DNA of 64,000 bases from Erwinia persicina (GTDB lineage: Bacteria > Pseudomonadota > Gammaproteobacteria > Enterobacterales > Enterobacteriaceae). A model generated the notes under the pieces. It was not told where the DNA came from. It saw only the letters and a program-made list of their open reading frames with translations, and made no database searches. The position numbers were made by a program, and so were the translations under genes. The stretch is from the NCBI RefSeq assembly GCF_014838825.1, contig NZ_JACYMO010000002.1, forward strand, positions 352,268-416,267, given 5' to 3'. Shown in pieces: positions 27,694-38,257 of this stretch. Numbering within the stretch: the stretch's first letter is position 1; every line of letters starts with the position of its first letter.

Positions 27694-29718
27694 TTATGAC
27701 GCGGCAATAAACAGCTCGCGTACCTGATGCAGCTGATCGCGAACCTGAGCGGCCTCTTCAAACTCCAGGTTTTGCGCATGCTTCTGCATCTGCGCCTCGA
27801 GCTGATGGATGCGTTTTTGCAGCCCCTGTGGCGAGAGATCAACATAGGCCGGATCGTCCTCAACAATGCTGCGCCCCTTCATGCTGCGCACTTTCGCTTT
27901 GTTTTTCGCCAGCCCCTGCCCTAACTCCAGAATATCAGCAATCTTCTTGTTCAGGCCCTGCGGGACAATACCGTGCTCCAGGTTGTATTGCTCCTGCTTC
28001 TCACGGCGGCGTTCCGTCTCACTGATGGCGCGCGCCATTGACGGGGTGATTTTGTCACCGTAGAGAATCGCTTTCCCGTTAAGGTTACGTGCTGCACGCC
28101 CGATGGTCTGGATCAGTGAGCGCTCTGAACGCAGGAAGCCTTCTTTATCCGCATCAAGGATCGCCACCAGCGATACCTCAGGCATATCCAGCCCTTCACG
28201 CAGCAGGTTAATCCCCACCAGCACGTCAAATTCACCCAGACGCAGGTCGCGGATAATTTCCACGCGCTCAACGGTGTCGATATCCGAGTGCAGGTAGCGC
28301 ACACGCTCACCGTGCTCTTCCAGGTACTCCGTCAGGTCTTCGGCCATGCGTTTGGTCAGCACTGTCACCAGCACGCGCTCGTTAATCGCCACGCGTTTGC
28401 GGATTTCCGACAGCAGATCGTCAACCTGGGTCCCAACGGGCCGGACTTCGATTGTCGGATCCAGCAGTCCGGTAGGTCTTACCACCTGATCCACCACGTC
28501 CCCGCCCGACTTCTCCAGCTCATAGTTACCGGGTGTAGCCGAGACATAAATCGTCTGCGGGGCCAGCCCCTCGAACTCTTCAAATTTCATCGGACGGTTA
28601 TCCAGCGCCGACGGCAGGCGGAAGCCATACTCGACCAGCGTCTCTTTACGCGCCCGGTCCCCGCGATACATCCCGCCGATTTGCGGAATAGTGACGTGGG
28701 ATTCGTCAATTACCAGCAGGCCGTCGGCGGGCAGGTAGTCGAACAGGGTCGGCGGGGCTTCGCCCGGCCCGCGGCCTGACAGATAGCGGGAGTAGTTTTC
28801 GATACCGGAGCAGTAACCCAGCTCGTTCATCATTTCCAGATCAAACTGGGTACGCTGGCTGAGGCGCTGCTCTTCCAGCAGCTTATTGTTAGCCAGCAGC
28901 ACCTGCTTGCGCTCTGCCAGCTCGACTTTGATCTCCTCCATCGCCTGCAGGATACGCTCACGTGGCGTCACATAGTGCGTTTTCGGATAGATGGTATAAC
29001 GCGGGATCACGGAGTTAATCTGGCCGGTCAGCGGGTCGAAGACAGACAGACGCTCAACTTCCTCATCAAATAACTCCACGCGCAGCGCATAGTCATCAGA
29101 CTCTGCCGGGAAAATATCAATGACCTCACCGCGCACGCGGAAGGTGCCGCGCTGGAAGGCCTGATCATTGCGGGTATATTGCAGCTCCGCCAGGCGGCGC
29201 AGGATTGCACGCTGGTCAATCACCATGCCACGCGTCAGATGCAGCATCATCTTCAGATAAAGGTCAGGATCGCCCAGACCATAGATCGCCGAGACCGAGG
29301 CCACCACAATGACATCGCGTCGTTCCAGCAGGGCTTTGGTCGCTGACAAGCGCATCTGCTCAATATGTTCGTTTACCGAGGCGTCTTTTTCGATAAAGGT
29401 GTCAGAACTGGGGACGTAGGCTTCAGGCTGGTAATAATCGTAATAAGAGACAAAGTACTCTACGGCGTTATCCGGGAAGAATTCCTTCATTTCGCCGTAC
29501 AGCTGGGCCGCCAGCGTCTTGTTCGGTGCCAGTACCATCGTCGGCCGGTTAAGGTCGGCAATGACGTTGGCCACGGTGAACGTTTTACCCGATCCGGTTA
29601 CGCCCAGCAGCGTCTGATGCGCCAGCCCGTCTTCCAGCCCCTCTTCAAGGCGGCGGATGGCCTCCGGCTGGTCGCCAGAAGGTTTGAAATCGGAGTTGAG
29701 TTTAAAGACTTTGCTCAT
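27694..29718 (-). CDS. uvrB: Excinuclease ABC subunit UvrB
   Basis: UvrB is the DNA damage-verifying subunit of nucleotide excision repair. The 674-residue protein matches the E. coli length (673). It has Walker [11 protein letters not shown], the beta-hairpin region [18 protein letters not shown], the helicase motif QTIGRAARN and a C-terminal UVR domain ([24 protein letters not shown]) that contacts UvrA and UvrC. The start is the ATG of [17 protein letters not shown]; the frame is open another 31 codons but into the LexA-controlled promoter. An SOS box lies about 80 bases before the start. Confidence 0.97.
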   Translation of the reverse strand: MSKVFKLNSDFKPSGDQPEAIRRLEEGLEDGLAHQTLLGVTGSGKTFTVANVIADLNRPTMVLAPNKTLAAQLYGEMKEFFPDNAVEYFVSYYDYYQPEAYVPSSDTFIEKDASVNEHIEQMRLSATKALLERRDVIVVASVSAIYGLGDPDLYLKMMLHLTRGMVIDQRAILRRLAELQYTRNDQAFQRGTFRVRGEVIDIFPAESDDYALRVELFDEEVERLSVFDPLTGQINSVIPRYTIYPKTHYVTPRERILQAMEEIKVELAERKQVLLANNKLLEEQRLSQRTQFDLEMMNELGYCSGIENYSRYLSGRGPGEAPPTLFDYLPADGLLVIDESHVTIPQIGGMYRGDRARKETLVEYGFRLPSALDNRPMKFEEFEGLAPQTIYVSATPGNYELEKSGGDVVDQVVRPTGLLDPTIEVRPVGTQVDDLLSEIRKRVAINERVLVTVLTKRMAEDLTEYLEEHGERVRYLHSDIDTVERVEIIRDLRLGEFDVLVGINLLREGLDMPEVSLVAILDADKEGFLRSERSLIQTIGRAARNLNGKAILYGDKITPSMARAISETERRREKQEQYNLEHGIVPQGLNKKIADILELGQGLAKNKAKVRSMKGRSIVEDDPAYVDLSPQGLQKRIHQLEAQMQKHAQNLEFEEAAQVRDQLHQVRELFIAAS

Positions 29719-29797
29719 TAACAGGCTACCTGATGAAGATGTGCGCGAACCGGACTCTAATTCTACTCTGCCGTGACGATTTTGCCAGAAAAAAAGA

Positions 29798-29813
29798 CTG
29801 GATAAATTCACAG
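29798..29813 (-). promoter_or_regulatory. LexA (SOS) box of uvrB
   Basis: Read on the minus strand the site is CTGTGAATTTATCCAG, a CTG-N10-CAG palindrome. It ends like the known E. coli uvrB SOS box (ATCCAG) and lies at the same kind of distance before the gene. Confidence 0.9.
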
Positions 29814-30630
29814 TTGTTTTTCATACTGCTTCAGGGAACAGCATACCCGCCCTTTTGCCGTTCGTTGCGCAAACGTATGCGGAAAGTGCCTGTACGGCTT
29901 ATCCCCAGATAGTTTCGTTTTTTAACATTTGTCAATAGTGTCAAGGCAAAAGCCAGGCGGGATGAGGGAGGGAAACCCAGCCATATTGATTTTAAATAAC
30001 CAATTGATTTTAATTGATATTAATCATAAGACGAGTTTCGCAGCAACCGGAGCCTAAGCCGCGTCCGCTCTCGCCTTGCGCAGGTTTTCAGACGCTAATG
30101 CACAAGGTTATCCACAGGAATAGTGGATAACTGTTTTCAGCGCCTGACCCGACTGATATGTATAAATCGTCCCCATGCTCTCTTCCGCCAGCCAAATATT
30201 TTTTTTTCCTTTTTTTTTGCCCCCATCACGGCCATTTTCCAGGCATATAGTCAGAGTTATACACCGCCTTATCAGCGATCGGCCCCATCCCCTCTTCGCG
30301 TAGGGCCCTGGCCCCGATCGGGTGACGAGCCATTGCACCATCACCGCCCAGGCACCAGCACTGCCCCGGTGCAGAACGCCCTCCGCCAGCATTAAATGTT
30401 TAGCGCCGCTGACCTTTTCGCCGCGCGAAGACGATCGCAGTCTCTGTTTCTGGCCTTTATCCGAACTGGCCTGCTATTTGCAAGATTAGCGTTACCGCCT
30501 CACCTGTCAGGACACCAGAGCGAGGCGCATAAAGCCGCGGGCGTCAAAGTGACGCCGGACTGTTTGCCAGACGTCACAGAGCGTAAGCAATACAGATGCG
30601 ATCGATAACTGTCTGGATGGAGAGTATCAG
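29814..30630. other. 817-bp stretch with no convincing gene between uvrB and the UrtE-like ATPase
   Basis: Open frames here are short, have poor composition and overlap each other on both strands, so I call no gene. The stretch contains an AT-rich part (about 29980-30030), two long T tracts separated by CC (about 30197-30220), and two DnaA-box-like sequences facing each other: TTATCCACA at 30108-30116 and GTGGATAA at 30123-30130. In E. coli uvrB and bioD are almost adjacent, so this stretch and the ATPase gene form an insertion, or a remnant lost from E. coli. Confidence 0.6.
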
Positions 30631-31347
30631 ATGCTCAGTTTACGTTCTGTTAATCAATTCTATGGGCAAAACCATATTTTGTGGGATGTCGATCTGGATC
30701 TGCAGCCCGGTACCTGTACCGGAATTATCGGCCGTCAGGGCATGGGGAAAACCACCCTGGTTAACTGTATTATGGGGCACCTGCCCATCAACAGCGGGTC
30801 GATGATCTGGCAGGAAGATAACGGGCCGCCTCAGGATCTGCTGTTGCAGCCCGTCGAGCAGCGTGCTTCGCTGGGGATAGGTTATGTGCCGCAGGGCCGC
30901 CTTATTTTCTCGCAGATGACCGTGGAAGAGAACCTGCAAATCGCCCTGCTGGCGGATGCCGGCATGGCGCGTCATCGGGCGATACCACCGATGGTTTACG
31001 ACCTGTTTCCGGCGCTCTATTCCCTGCGCCACCAGCGTAGCGGTGAGCTGCTGATTGACCTGCAGCAGCAGCTGGCGCTGGCGCGTGCGCTGGTGCTGCA
31101 GCCAAAACTGCTGATTCTGGATGAGCCAACGGAGGGGATGTCGCCGTGGCTGGAGGAGGAGATGGGTAACCTTATCCACCGTCTGAACCACGACTTCGGC
31201 ATGACCATCCTGCTGCTGGAACAGCGCCTGTCGTTTATCCGTCGGGTGGCAGACTATTTCCTGCTGCTGCATCGCGGGCGCAATGTCGCTCACGGCACGG
31301 TGGCCCAGCTGGACGACATCACGGTAAACACCTGGCTGACGGTGTGA
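30631..31347 (+). CDS. Orphan UrtE-like (branched-chain/urea type) ABC ATPase with altered signature motif
   Basis: This 238-residue protein resembles UrtE and LivF, the second ATPase of urea and branched-chain amino acid importers. It keeps Walker A GRQGMGKTT (UrtE has GRNGxGKTT), YVPQGRLIFSQMTVEENL and Walker B LLILDEPTEGMSP, and the switch histidine position reads LLLEQ. The ABC signature normally written LSGGQ before QQQLAIARAL is here LLIDLQQQLALARAL, so the signature is lost. No permease, binding protein or partner ATPase lies nearby. It may be a decaying remnant or a protein with a new role. The start ATG has a GGAG-like site (TGGAGAG) upstream. Confidence 0.8.
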   Translation: MLSLRSVNQFYGQNHILWDVDLDLQPGTCTGIIGRQGMGKTTLVNCIMGHLPINSGSMIWQEDNGPPQDLLLQPVEQRASLGIGYVPQGRLIFSQMTVEENLQIALLADAGMARHRAIPPMVYDLFPALYSLRHQRSGELLIDLQQQLALARALVLQPKLLILDEPTEGMSPWLEEEMGNLIHRLNHDFGMTILLLEQRLSFIRRVADYFLLLHRGRNVAHGTVAQLDDITVNTWLTV

Positions 31348-31423
31348 TGACAGCACACAGTACGGAAAAAAGAGGAAGGGCAACAGCAGAAATGATCGCC
31401 CCGACCAGCTCATACCGGACGTA

Positions 31424-32092
31424 TCAGGGTAAGGTGATAAAGCGCCCCACGTCGGTAAAATCCCGTCCTTGCAGATGTGGGATTTTCCCCAACAGCGGGG
31501 CGTCGATACGCCGGGCCAGCGTATCCAGATATTCCTGATGCCGTTTCCCCGGCGGCTGGATGCCATTGGCGATCCAGCCGGCCAGCGGCAGTCCCGCCGC
31601 TTTTACCGCCAGAACGGTGAGCAGCGCATGGTTGATACACCCCAGCTTGATGCCCACCACCAGAATGACCGGCAGCTGCTCCTGCTGGACCCAGTCGGCA
31701 AAGGTCAGGGTAGCAGAGAGCGGCGTAAACCAGCCGCCCGCCCCTTCCGTCAGTACCCAGTCAGCCTGCTGTGAAACCACCTCAAGGCCCGCTGACAGCT
31801 GCATACTGGTGATCGGCCGGTGCTCTTCCGCACTGATGATATGAGGCGAGGTCGGCTCAATAAAGGCCAGCGGATTGACCATCGCATAAGGCAGCCTGAC
31901 CGCACTGTAGTGCTGTAAGGCCAGGGCATCCTCATTACGGATCCCGTCCGGGGTCATTTCACTGCCGGAGGCAACCGGCTTATACCCGGCACAGCGATAG
32001 CCCGCCGCCTGCGCTGCCTGTAGCAGCGCACAGCTGGCGACGGTTTTTCCCACTTCCGTATCCGTTCCGGTGACAAACCAGCGTTTACTCAC
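31424..32092 (-). CDS. bioD: Dethiobiotin synthetase BioD
   Basis: BioD closes the ureido ring of dethiobiotin from 7,8-diaminopelargonate, CO2 and ATP. The 222-residue protein has the P-loop GTDTEVGKTVASCALLQAA, the YKPVASGSE substrate segment, and EGAGGWFTPL. It overlaps the end of bioC by eight bases and is the last gene of bioBFCD. The orphan ATPase gene lies convergent to it. Confidence 0.95.
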   Translation of the reverse strand: MSKRWFVTGTDTEVGKTVASCALLQAAQAAGYRCAGYKPVASGSEMTPDGIRNEDALALQHYSAVRLPYAMVNPLAFIEPTSPHIISAEEHRPITSMQLSAGLEVVSQQADWVLTEGAGGWFTPLSATLTFADWVQQEQLPVILVVGIKLGCINHALLTVLAVKAAGLPLAGWIANGIQPPGKRHQEYLDTLARRIDAPLLGKIPHLQGRDFTDVGRFITLP

Positions 32093-32843
32093 GTTCCATG
32101 ACTCCTGAAACCAGTTGATAACTCAGTAGACAGCCGCGCACATCGCGCGGCCAGACGGCTTCCAGCCGCTGCAGTTGACCCCTGCTCAGCCCCTGCCCGC
32201 CACGTCCCTGGTGCAGATGGGTCGCGCCGATGCCTTTTAATGACCGCAGCAGACTGAGGACGTCCGGAAACGCCAGCGTCAGCGTGTAAGGGGTCAGGGT
32301 CAGGTTCATCCCCGCCGCCGCCTGTTCCAGCTGCCGCAGCCGGGCAAACTGGTTGACCGGCGCGCGTTCGCCCAGCGCCTGCCAGGCGTGCTGAACCTCG
32401 TTCAGAGAGCCGTCGAGCAGCGTGGAAAACAGCACCTGCCCGCCGGGGCGGGTTACGCGCCACAGCTCTTTCAGCGCCTGGGGCAAGTCGCTGCACCACT
32501 GGATGGCCAGACTGCTCCAGCAGCGGTCAAAGCTGCCCGCAGCAAACGGCAGTGCCTCAATATCCCCGGGCTGATAGCAGTCAGCGACCTGGCTGAGTGC
32601 CGCCTGCTGCAGCATTTTCTCTGACAGGTCAAGTGCGGTAACGTGGTGCCCGGCGCTGCGCCAGCGCTGGCTGAACCAGCCGGTGCCGCAGCCTGCATCG
32701 AGCACCCGCAGCCCCTCACCGGGGCGGGCCAGGGCCAGCAGATGCTCTCCGCACTGCCGCTGGAGGTCAGCGTACCGGTTATAGCTTTGCGCCGCACGGC
32801 CAAAGGCCGCGGCCACAGCCTGTTTATCCACGGTCTGCTGCAT
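32085..32843 (-). CDS. bioC: Malonyl-ACP O-methyltransferase BioC
   Basis: BioC methylates malonyl-ACP with SAM, which lets fatty-acid synthesis build the pimeloyl chain of biotin. The 252-residue protein begins [29 protein letters not shown], typical of the family, and has the SAM motif [13 protein letters not shown] followed by ALDLSEKML. The start chosen overlaps the end of bioF by 20 bases; the open frame continues further upstream only within bioF. Confidence 0.94.
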   Translation of the reverse strand: MQQTVDKQAVAAAFGRAAQSYNRYADLQRQCGEHLLALARPGEGLRVLDAGCGTGWFSQRWRSAGHHVTALDLSEKMLQQAALSQVADCYQPGDIEALPFAAGSFDRCWSSLAIQWCSDLPQALKELWRVTRPGGQVLFSTLLDGSLNEVQHAWQALGERAPVNQFARLRQLEQAAAGMNLTLTPYTLTLAFPDVLSLLRSLKGIGATHLHQGRGGQGLSRGQLQRLEAVWPRDVRGCLLSYQLVSGVMERE

Positions 32844-33978
32844 ACAGCGCCTCCAGAAGCTGATCGATGTCGTCCCGGCGATGGGCCGCGCTGAGGGTAA
32901 TGCGCAGCCGTGAGGTACCGGGCGGAACGGTAGGCGGGCGGATGGCACTCACCCAGCAGCCACGCTCGCGCAGGTGCTGCGACAGCCCCAGCGCGGCCTG
33001 CTCCTCTCCAACAATCAGGGGCTGAATTGCACTGTCAGACGCTGACAGGGGCCAGGACAACCCTTCCGCATGCTGACGAAAGTAGCGGATATGCTCCGTC
33101 AGTGTCTTGCGGAGATCTTCCCCCTGCCGGACCGCATGCAGCGCAGCATGGATAGCGCAGACCTGCGCCGGGGGCATGGCGGTGCTGTAAATCAGATGGC
33201 GGGCAAACTGCAGCAGATACTCCGCCGTATCATCATCACACAGCAGTGCCGCCCCGCTTACGCCGAAGGCTTTGCCAAAAGTGACGATCAGCAGCTCCGC
33301 TTTCACGCCCTGCTGCCAGCCGCTACCGCGCCCCTGCTCACCGCAGACGCCGACACCGTGGGCATCATCCACCAGCAGCCAGCTTCCGCTGCGTTGTGAC
33401 AGCGCATGCAGCGCCGCCAGCGGTGCGCGGTCACCGTCCATGCTGAAGATGCCCTCCGTCACCACCAGCGTTTCGCCCGGGGTGTCGCCGGCCAGCAGCG
33501 TCGCCAGCGCACCGGGCTGATTGTGGGCAAAGCGGCGCAGCGTGGCCGGACTGAGGCTGGCCGCCTCCAGCAGCGAGGCATGACAGAGCTTATCGGCGAA
33601 TATCCGATCGTTTTTCGCCAGCATTGCCGCGATCACCGCCTGATTAGCCGAAAACCCTGACATAAACAGCAGGCTGCGGTCGTAGCCCAGCCAGTCGGCC
33701 AGCGCCTCCTCCAGGTCAGCCTGCGGTGCCCGGTAGCCAGTGACATGCGTCGATCCCCCTGCGCCGACGCCATAGCGTTCAGCCCCCTGCTGCCAGGCGC
33801 GGACGATGCCGGGATCGTGGCTCAGCCCGAGATAGTCGTTCGCGGAGAAATTGAGGTAGTCCGTCCCGGCTACCCGCAGGCGGCGCGCATCGCCCTGCTG
33901 GCTGGCGTGGCGCTGACGATACTGACCGCGCTGGCGTCTGGCGCTCAGGGCCTGTGTCAGGCGTTGTGACCAGGCCAT
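32824..33978 (-). CDS. bioF: 8-amino-7-oxononanoate synthase BioF
   Basis: BioF is a PLP enzyme that condenses pimeloyl-ACP with L-alanine. The 384-residue protein (the family length) has the [13 protein letters not shown] start region, [27 protein letters not shown] and the PLP lysine in [11 protein letters not shown]. It overlaps bioB by one base at its start and bioC at its end, so the operon is tightly coupled. Confidence 0.95.
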   Translation of the reverse strand: MAWSQRLTQALSARRQRGQYRQRHASQQGDARRLRVAGTDYLNFSANDYLGLSHDPGIVRAWQQGAERYGVGAGGSTHVTGYRAPQADLEEALADWLGYDRSLLFMSGFSANQAVIAAMLAKNDRIFADKLCHASLLEAASLSPATLRRFAHNQPGALATLLAGDTPGETLVVTEGIFSMDGDRAPLAALHALSQRSGSWLLVDDAHGVGVCGEQGRGSGWQQGVKAELLIVTFGKAFGVSGAALLCDDDTAEYLLQFARHLIYSTAMPPAQVCAIHAALHAVRQGEDLRKTLTEHIRYFRQHAEGLSWPLSASDSAIQPLIVGEEQAALGLSQHLRERGCWVSAIRPPTVPPGTSRLRITLSAAHRRDDIDQLLEALYAADRG

Positions 33979-35009
33979 TACACTGCCGCGTTATAAAACA
34001 GATCGGTATCGGCCTGCATCAGCTGCGCTGCCAGCGCCTGCTGCTGCTCGTTATCACCGCTGTCGGTCACGCTGTCCTGGGGGTTGAGGCCCAGCTTGCG
34101 GAACAGTATCCGGTCTTTGTCCTCCTCCGGGTTAGGCGTGGTCAGCAGCTTGCAGCCGTAGAATATCGAGTTAGCCCCGGCCATAAAACACATCGCCTGG
34201 GTCTGTTCGCTCATCTGTTCGCGCCCGGCAGAGAGCCGTACGTGGGAGCGCGGCATCATGATGCGCGCCACCGCGATGGTGCGGATAAAGTCGAACGGAT
34301 CGACATCGTCATTATCCGCCAGCGGAGTGCCTTTCACTTTGACCAGCATGTTAATCGGCACGCTTTCCGGCGGGGTCGGCAGGTTGGACAGCTGTACCAG
34401 CAGCCCGGCACGGTCGCTGACCGTTTCGCCCAGCCCGACAATGCCGCCGGAGCAGACTTTGATACCGGCGTCACGCACCTGCCCGAGGGTGTCCAGCCGC
34501 TCCTGATAGCTGCGGGTGGTGATAATACTGCCGTAAAACTCCGGCGAGGTATCAAGGTTGTGGTTGTAGAAATCCAGTCCGGCCTGCGCCAGGCGCTGCG
34601 CCTGTTGCTGGCTGAGGGTGCCCAGGGTCATGCAGGTTTCCATGCCCATCGCTTTGACCCCCTGCACCATCTGTTCCAGGTAAGGCATGTCGCGCTCATG
34701 GGGATTTTTCCACGCGGCCCCCATGCAGAAGCGCCCGGATCCGGCCGCCTTCGCTTTACGCGCTGAACTGAGCACCTCTTCCACCTCCATCAGGCGTTCC
34801 GACTCCAGCCCGGTTTTGTAACGCGCGCTTTGCGGACAGTATTTGCAGTCCTCCGGGCAGGCCCCGGTTTTAATCGACAGCAGCGTGCTGACCTGCACCT
34901 GGCGCGGGTCAAAATGCTGACGATGCGTCTGCTGGGCTTCAAACATCAGTTCGAGAAAAGGCTTATCAAACAGCGCCTGTGCCTGAGAGAGGGTCCAACG
35001 TGTTGCCAT
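33978..35009 (-). CDS. bioB: Biotin synthase BioB
   Basis: BioB is a radical SAM enzyme that inserts sulfur into dethiobiotin. The 343-residue protein has the radical SAM cluster motif [32 protein letters not shown] and SAGREQM with the arginine ligand of the auxiliary cluster. The start is the ATG in a TTGGAGCAAGC context; a TTG four codons earlier is in frame but overlaps the ribosome site. It is the first gene of the operon, transcribed away from bioA across the BirA operator. Confidence 0.95.
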   Translation of the reverse strand: MATRWTLSQAQALFDKPFLELMFEAQQTHRQHFDPRQVQVSTLLSIKTGACPEDCKYCPQSARYKTGLESERLMEVEEVLSSARKAKAAGSGRFCMGAAWKNPHERDMPYLEQMVQGVKAMGMETCMTLGTLSQQQAQRLAQAGLDFYNHNLDTSPEFYGSIITTRSYQERLDTLGQVRDAGIKVCSGGIVGLGETVSDRAGLLVQLSNLPTPPESVPINMLVKVKGTPLADNDDVDPFDFIRTIAVARIMMPRSHVRLSAGREQMSEQTQAMCFMAGANSIFYGCKLLTTPNPEEDKDRILFRKLGLNPQDSVTDSGDNEQQQALAAQLMQADTDLFYNAAV

Positions 35010-35057
35010 TGCTTGCTCCAAAAAAGTCTGTCATTTGTCTTCACGGCCTGGTTATAC

Positions 35058-35090
35058 TTGTAAACTAAATTTTTTACTTTTGGTTTACAA
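35058..35090. promoter_or_regulatory. BirA operator (bioO) between bioB and bioA
   Basis: The palindromic arms TTGTAAAC and GTTTACAA are separated by 17 bases and match the known E. coli bio operator. Biotinyl-AMP-bound BirA dimer would repress both directions. The right arm lies eight bases before the bioA ATG. Confidence 0.93.
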
Positions 35091-35098
35091 GTGATTTT

Positions 35099-36391
35099 AT
35101 GACCCCAGACGATCTCGCCTTTGACCGTGACCATATCTGGCACCCGTACACCTCCATGAGCCACCCGCTGCCCTGCTATCCGGTGGTGGCCACCGCCGGC
35201 ACGTCGCTTCAACTGGAAGACGGGCGGGAGCTGGTCGACGGCATGTCCTCCTGGTGGGCTGCGATCCATGGCTATAACCATCCGCGCCTGAACCAGGCGC
35301 TGCAAACCCAGATGGCGCAGATGTCTCACGTGATGTTTGGCGGGATCACCCATCCGGCTGCCGTGTCGCTGTGCCGCCGTCTGGTGGCGATGACACCTGC
35401 CCCGCTGTCGTGCGTGTTCCTTGCGGATTCGGGATCGGTAGCGGTCGAAGTGGCGATGAAAATGGCGCTGCAGTACTGGCAGGCAAAAGGGGAAAAGCGT
35501 CAGCGCTTTCTCACCCTGCGTAACGGCTATCACGGGGATACCTTTGCCGCCATGTCGGTATGCGACCCGCAGAACAGCATGCACAGCCTGTATCAGGGCT
35601 ACCTGCCGGAGCACCTGTTCGTTCCCGCTCCGCCGCGTATTGACCAGCCGTGGCAGGAGCAGGACGCCGACGCCCTCGAACAGGCCATAGTGGCCCATCA
35701 TCACCAGCTGGCGGCGGTGATCCTTGAACCCATCGTGCAGGGAGCAGGCGGCATGCGCTTTTATCACCCGCGCTATCTCCGTCGGGTGCGTGAGCTGTGC
35801 GATCGTTACCAGCTGCTGCTGATCACCGATGAAATTGCCACCGGTTTTGGCCGCACCGGTAAACTGTTTGCCTGTGAACATGCGGGTATCAGCCCGGACA
35901 TCCTCTGCGTGGGCAAGGCGCTGACCGGGGGCACAATGACCCTGTCGGCCACCCTGACCACCCGGCAGGTGGCCGAGACCATCAGCAATGGCGAAGCGGG
36001 CTGCTTTATGCACGGACCGACGTTTATGGGGAACCCGCTGGCCTGCGCCGTGGCGTCGGAAAGCCTGGCCATGCTGCAGGAAAATCACTGGCTAACGCAG
36101 GTTAGTGCCATTGAGCGACAGCTCAGTACCGCGCTTCTGCCGTTGCGTGCCAGCCCGGAGGTGGCTGATGTGCGCGTGCTGGGTGCGATTGGCGTGGTGG
36201 AGACCCACCGGCCGGTGAATATGGCGGCGATGCAGCAGTTTTTTGTGCAACAGGGCGTGTGGATCCGCCCCTTTGGCCGGCTGATATATCTGATGCCTCC
36301 CTATGTGATCTCACCCGGGGCGCTGGCCCGGTTAACGGACGCGGTCGCCGCCGCCGTAGCACATCCTGCCCTGTTTAATTATCTGAAATAA
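35099..36391 (+). CDS. bioA: Adenosylmethionine-8-amino-7-oxononanoate aminotransferase BioA
   Basis: BioA transfers the amino group of SAM to 8-amino-7-oxononanoate with PLP. The 430-residue protein has IWHPYTSM at the N-terminus, [51 protein letters not shown] and the PLP lysine in CVGKALTGG. It is divergent from bioB and shares the BirA operator. Ribosome-site sequence is weak, as in E. coli. Confidence 0.95.
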   Translation: MTPDDLAFDRDHIWHPYTSMSHPLPCYPVVATAGTSLQLEDGRELVDGMSSWWAAIHGYNHPRLNQALQTQMAQMSHVMFGGITHPAAVSLCRRLVAMTPAPLSCVFLADSGSVAVEVAMKMALQYWQAKGEKRQRFLTLRNGYHGDTFAAMSVCDPQNSMHSLYQGYLPEHLFVPAPPRIDQPWQEQDADALEQAIVAHHHQLAAVILEPIVQGAGGMRFYHPRYLRRVRELCDRYQLLLITDEIATGFGRTGKLFACEHAGISPDILCVGKALTGGTMTLSATLTTRQVAETISNGEAGCFMHGPTFMGNPLACAVASESLAMLQENHWLTQVSAIERQLSTALLPLRASPEVADVRVLGAIGVVETHRPVNMAAMQQFFVQQGVWIRPFGRLIYLMPPYVISPGALARLTDAVAAAVAHPALFNYLK

Positions 36392-36477
36392 AGGCACCCT
36401 CCAGGCAGCCATCTCTGTGATGGGCTAGACTTTTACCAGGTTTTTTTGCGGCTGACTGCCGCATATCAGGAGATAAC

Positions 36478-37524
36478 ATGCCACAAGATAAACATACCAA
36501 TCGTCGGCTGTTGCTGGCATCGCGCCCGCACGGTGCGCCGACCCCAGCCAATTTCCACCTGGAATCTCAACACGTTCCCACCCCTGCTCAGGGCGAGGTA
36601 CTCCTGCGCACCATCTGGCTGTCGCTGGACCCGTACATGCGCGGACGGATGAGCGATGCCCCTTCTTACGTCCCGCCCGTTGCCGTCAATGAGGTGATGT
36701 GTGGCGGCACGGTGTCGATAGTAGAACGTTCAGAACACCCTGACTTCGCCGCAGGCGACTGGGTGCTGGGCTACAGCGGCTGGCAGGATTTTGCCCTGTC
36801 CACCGGTGAAGACCTGGTGAAACTTAGCGGCCCGGTGCTGAAGCATCCTTCATGGGCGCTGGGTATGCTCGGCATGCCGGGCTTCACGGCCTATATGGGA
36901 CTGCTGGACATCGGTAACCCGCAGGCCGGGGAAACCGTCGTGGTGGCGGCCGCCACCGGAGCCGTGGGCTCGCTTGTCGGTCAGATTGCCAAACTGAAAG
37001 GCTGTCATGTTGTCGGGATCGCCGGTGGTGCCGAGAAATGCCGTTATGCCGAAGAAGTGCTGGGCTTTGACCGCTGCCTCGACCACCGCGATGACAACCT
37101 GGCTGAACAGCTTGGCCGCCACTGTGCCGATGGCATCGACGTCTACTTCGAAAGCGTGGGAGGCAAAGTGTTTAATGCCGTCCTGCCGCTGATGAACACC
37201 AAGGGACGTATTCCGGTCTGTGGGCTGATCGCCGACTATAACAGCACCGGCGCAAGCGACGGTCCGGATCGTCTGCCGCAGCTGCAGAGTGCCATCCTGC
37301 GCAAACGCCTGCGCGTGGAAGGCTTTATTATTAATCAGGATTACGGCCACCGCTTTGATGAGTTCTTCCGTCAGATGAGCAAGTGGGTCGCTGAAGATCG
37401 TCTGGTCTTCCGCGAAGATATTATCGATGGTCTGGATAATGCGCCGGAGGCCTTCATCGGCATGCTGCAGGGCAAAAACTTTGGCAAGCTCGTGGTTCGC
37501 GTGGCAGGAGATAAACCGCAATGA
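36478..37524 (+). CDS. NADP-dependent oxidoreductase, CurA/YncB type
   Basis: This 348-residue protein is a zinc-free medium-chain reductase of the leukotriene B4 dehydrogenase-like branch, which reduces double bonds of enones; E. coli CurA reduces curcumin. It shows the substrate-domain start NRRLLLASRPHGAPTPANF, LDPYMRGRM, the cofactor motif AAATGAVGSLVGQIAKLKG and FESVGGKVFNAVLPLM. A ribosome site AGGAGA precedes the ATG. It overlaps the next gene by four bases, so the pair forms a unit that is inserted between bioA and ybhB relative to E. coli. Confidence 0.9.
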   Translation: MPQDKHTNRRLLLASRPHGAPTPANFHLESQHVPTPAQGEVLLRTIWLSLDPYMRGRMSDAPSYVPPVAVNEVMCGGTVSIVERSEHPDFAAGDWVLGYSGWQDFALSTGEDLVKLSGPVLKHPSWALGMLGMPGFTAYMGLLDIGNPQAGETVVVAAATGAVGSLVGQIAKLKGCHVVGIAGGAEKCRYAEEVLGFDRCLDHRDDNLAEQLGRHCADGIDVYFESVGGKVFNAVLPLMNTKGRIPVCGLIADYNSTGASDGPDRLPQLQSAILRKRLRVEGFIINQDYGHRFDEFFRQMSKWVAEDRLVFREDIIDGLDNAPEAFIGMLQGKNFGKLVVRVAGDKPQ

Positions 37525-38201
37525 AACTGTTAATGGTACTGACATCACACGACAAACTGGGCGATACCGGCAATAAAACCGGATTCTGGCTGGAAGAGTT
37601 TGCTGCCCCCTATTATGTCTTCCGCGATGCGGGGATTTCAGTGGTGCTGGCTTCCCCTGCCGGAGGGCAGCCGCCGCTTGACCCGGTCAGCGATGCGCCC
37701 GATGCGCAGACCAGCGATACCGAGCGTTTTCGCAATGACATTGCTGCGCAGCAGGCACTGGCCAACACCCAGCGGCTGGATGCTGTCGACCCCGGCGAAT
37801 TTGACGCCGTATTCTATCCCGGTGGTCACGGCCCGCTGTGGGATCTGGCCGAAGACCCGACCAGCATTCAGCTGATCGAAACGCTGTTCGCCAACGGTAA
37901 GCCCGTCGGCACCGTCTGCCACGCTCCCGGCGTGCTGCGTCACGCGAAAAAGCCGGACGGTACGCCGCTGGTCGCTGGCAAACGCGTCACCGGCTTTACC
38001 AACAGTGAAGAACAGGCCGTTGGCCTGACGGATGTGGTACCTTTCCTGGTGGAAGACGAGCTGAAGAAGCTGGGCGGTCAGTTTGAGCGCACCGATGACT
38101 GGGGCGTGTACGTGCTGACCGATGGCCATCTGGTCACCGGACAAAACCCGGCCTCTTCCGCTGCCGCAGCCGAAGAGCTGCTGAAGTTACTTCACCAATA
38201 A
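37521..38201 (+). CDS. DJ-1/PfpI family protein (class I glutamine amidotransferase-like)
   Basis: This 226-residue protein has the DJ-1/PfpI fold of the Hsp31-like branch. It shows TGFWLEEFAAPYYVFRDAG, the acid in FYPGGHGPLWDLAED, the nucleophile elbow VGTVCHAPGVL with the catalytic cysteine, and GKRVTGFTNSEEQAVGL. Relatives include glyoxalase III/deglycase chaperones, and it could detoxify aldehydes. Its coupling to an enone reductase (four-base overlap) suggests a shared role against reactive carbonyls; that is an inference. Confidence 0.9.
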   Translation: MKLLMVLTSHDKLGDTGNKTGFWLEEFAAPYYVFRDAGISVVLASPAGGQPPLDPVSDAPDAQTSDTERFRNDIAAQQALANTQRLDAVDPGEFDAVFYPGGHGPLWDLAEDPTSIQLIETLFANGKPVGTVCHAPGVLRHAKKPDGTPLVAGKRVTGFTNSEEQAVGLTDVVPFLVEDELKKLGGQFERTDDWGVYVLTDGHLVTGQNPASSAAAAEELLKLLHQ

Positions 38202-38257
38202 CAGGGTGCTCACCCCGGCAGCGGGGTGACATCATATCGGAAGGTTAAGGAGATGGA

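Noticed and set aside
30108..30392. 94-codon minus-strand frame in the gene-free stretch
   Set aside because: It runs through the poly-T tracts and DnaA-box-like sites, has odd Lys/Gly runs and resembles no family I know.
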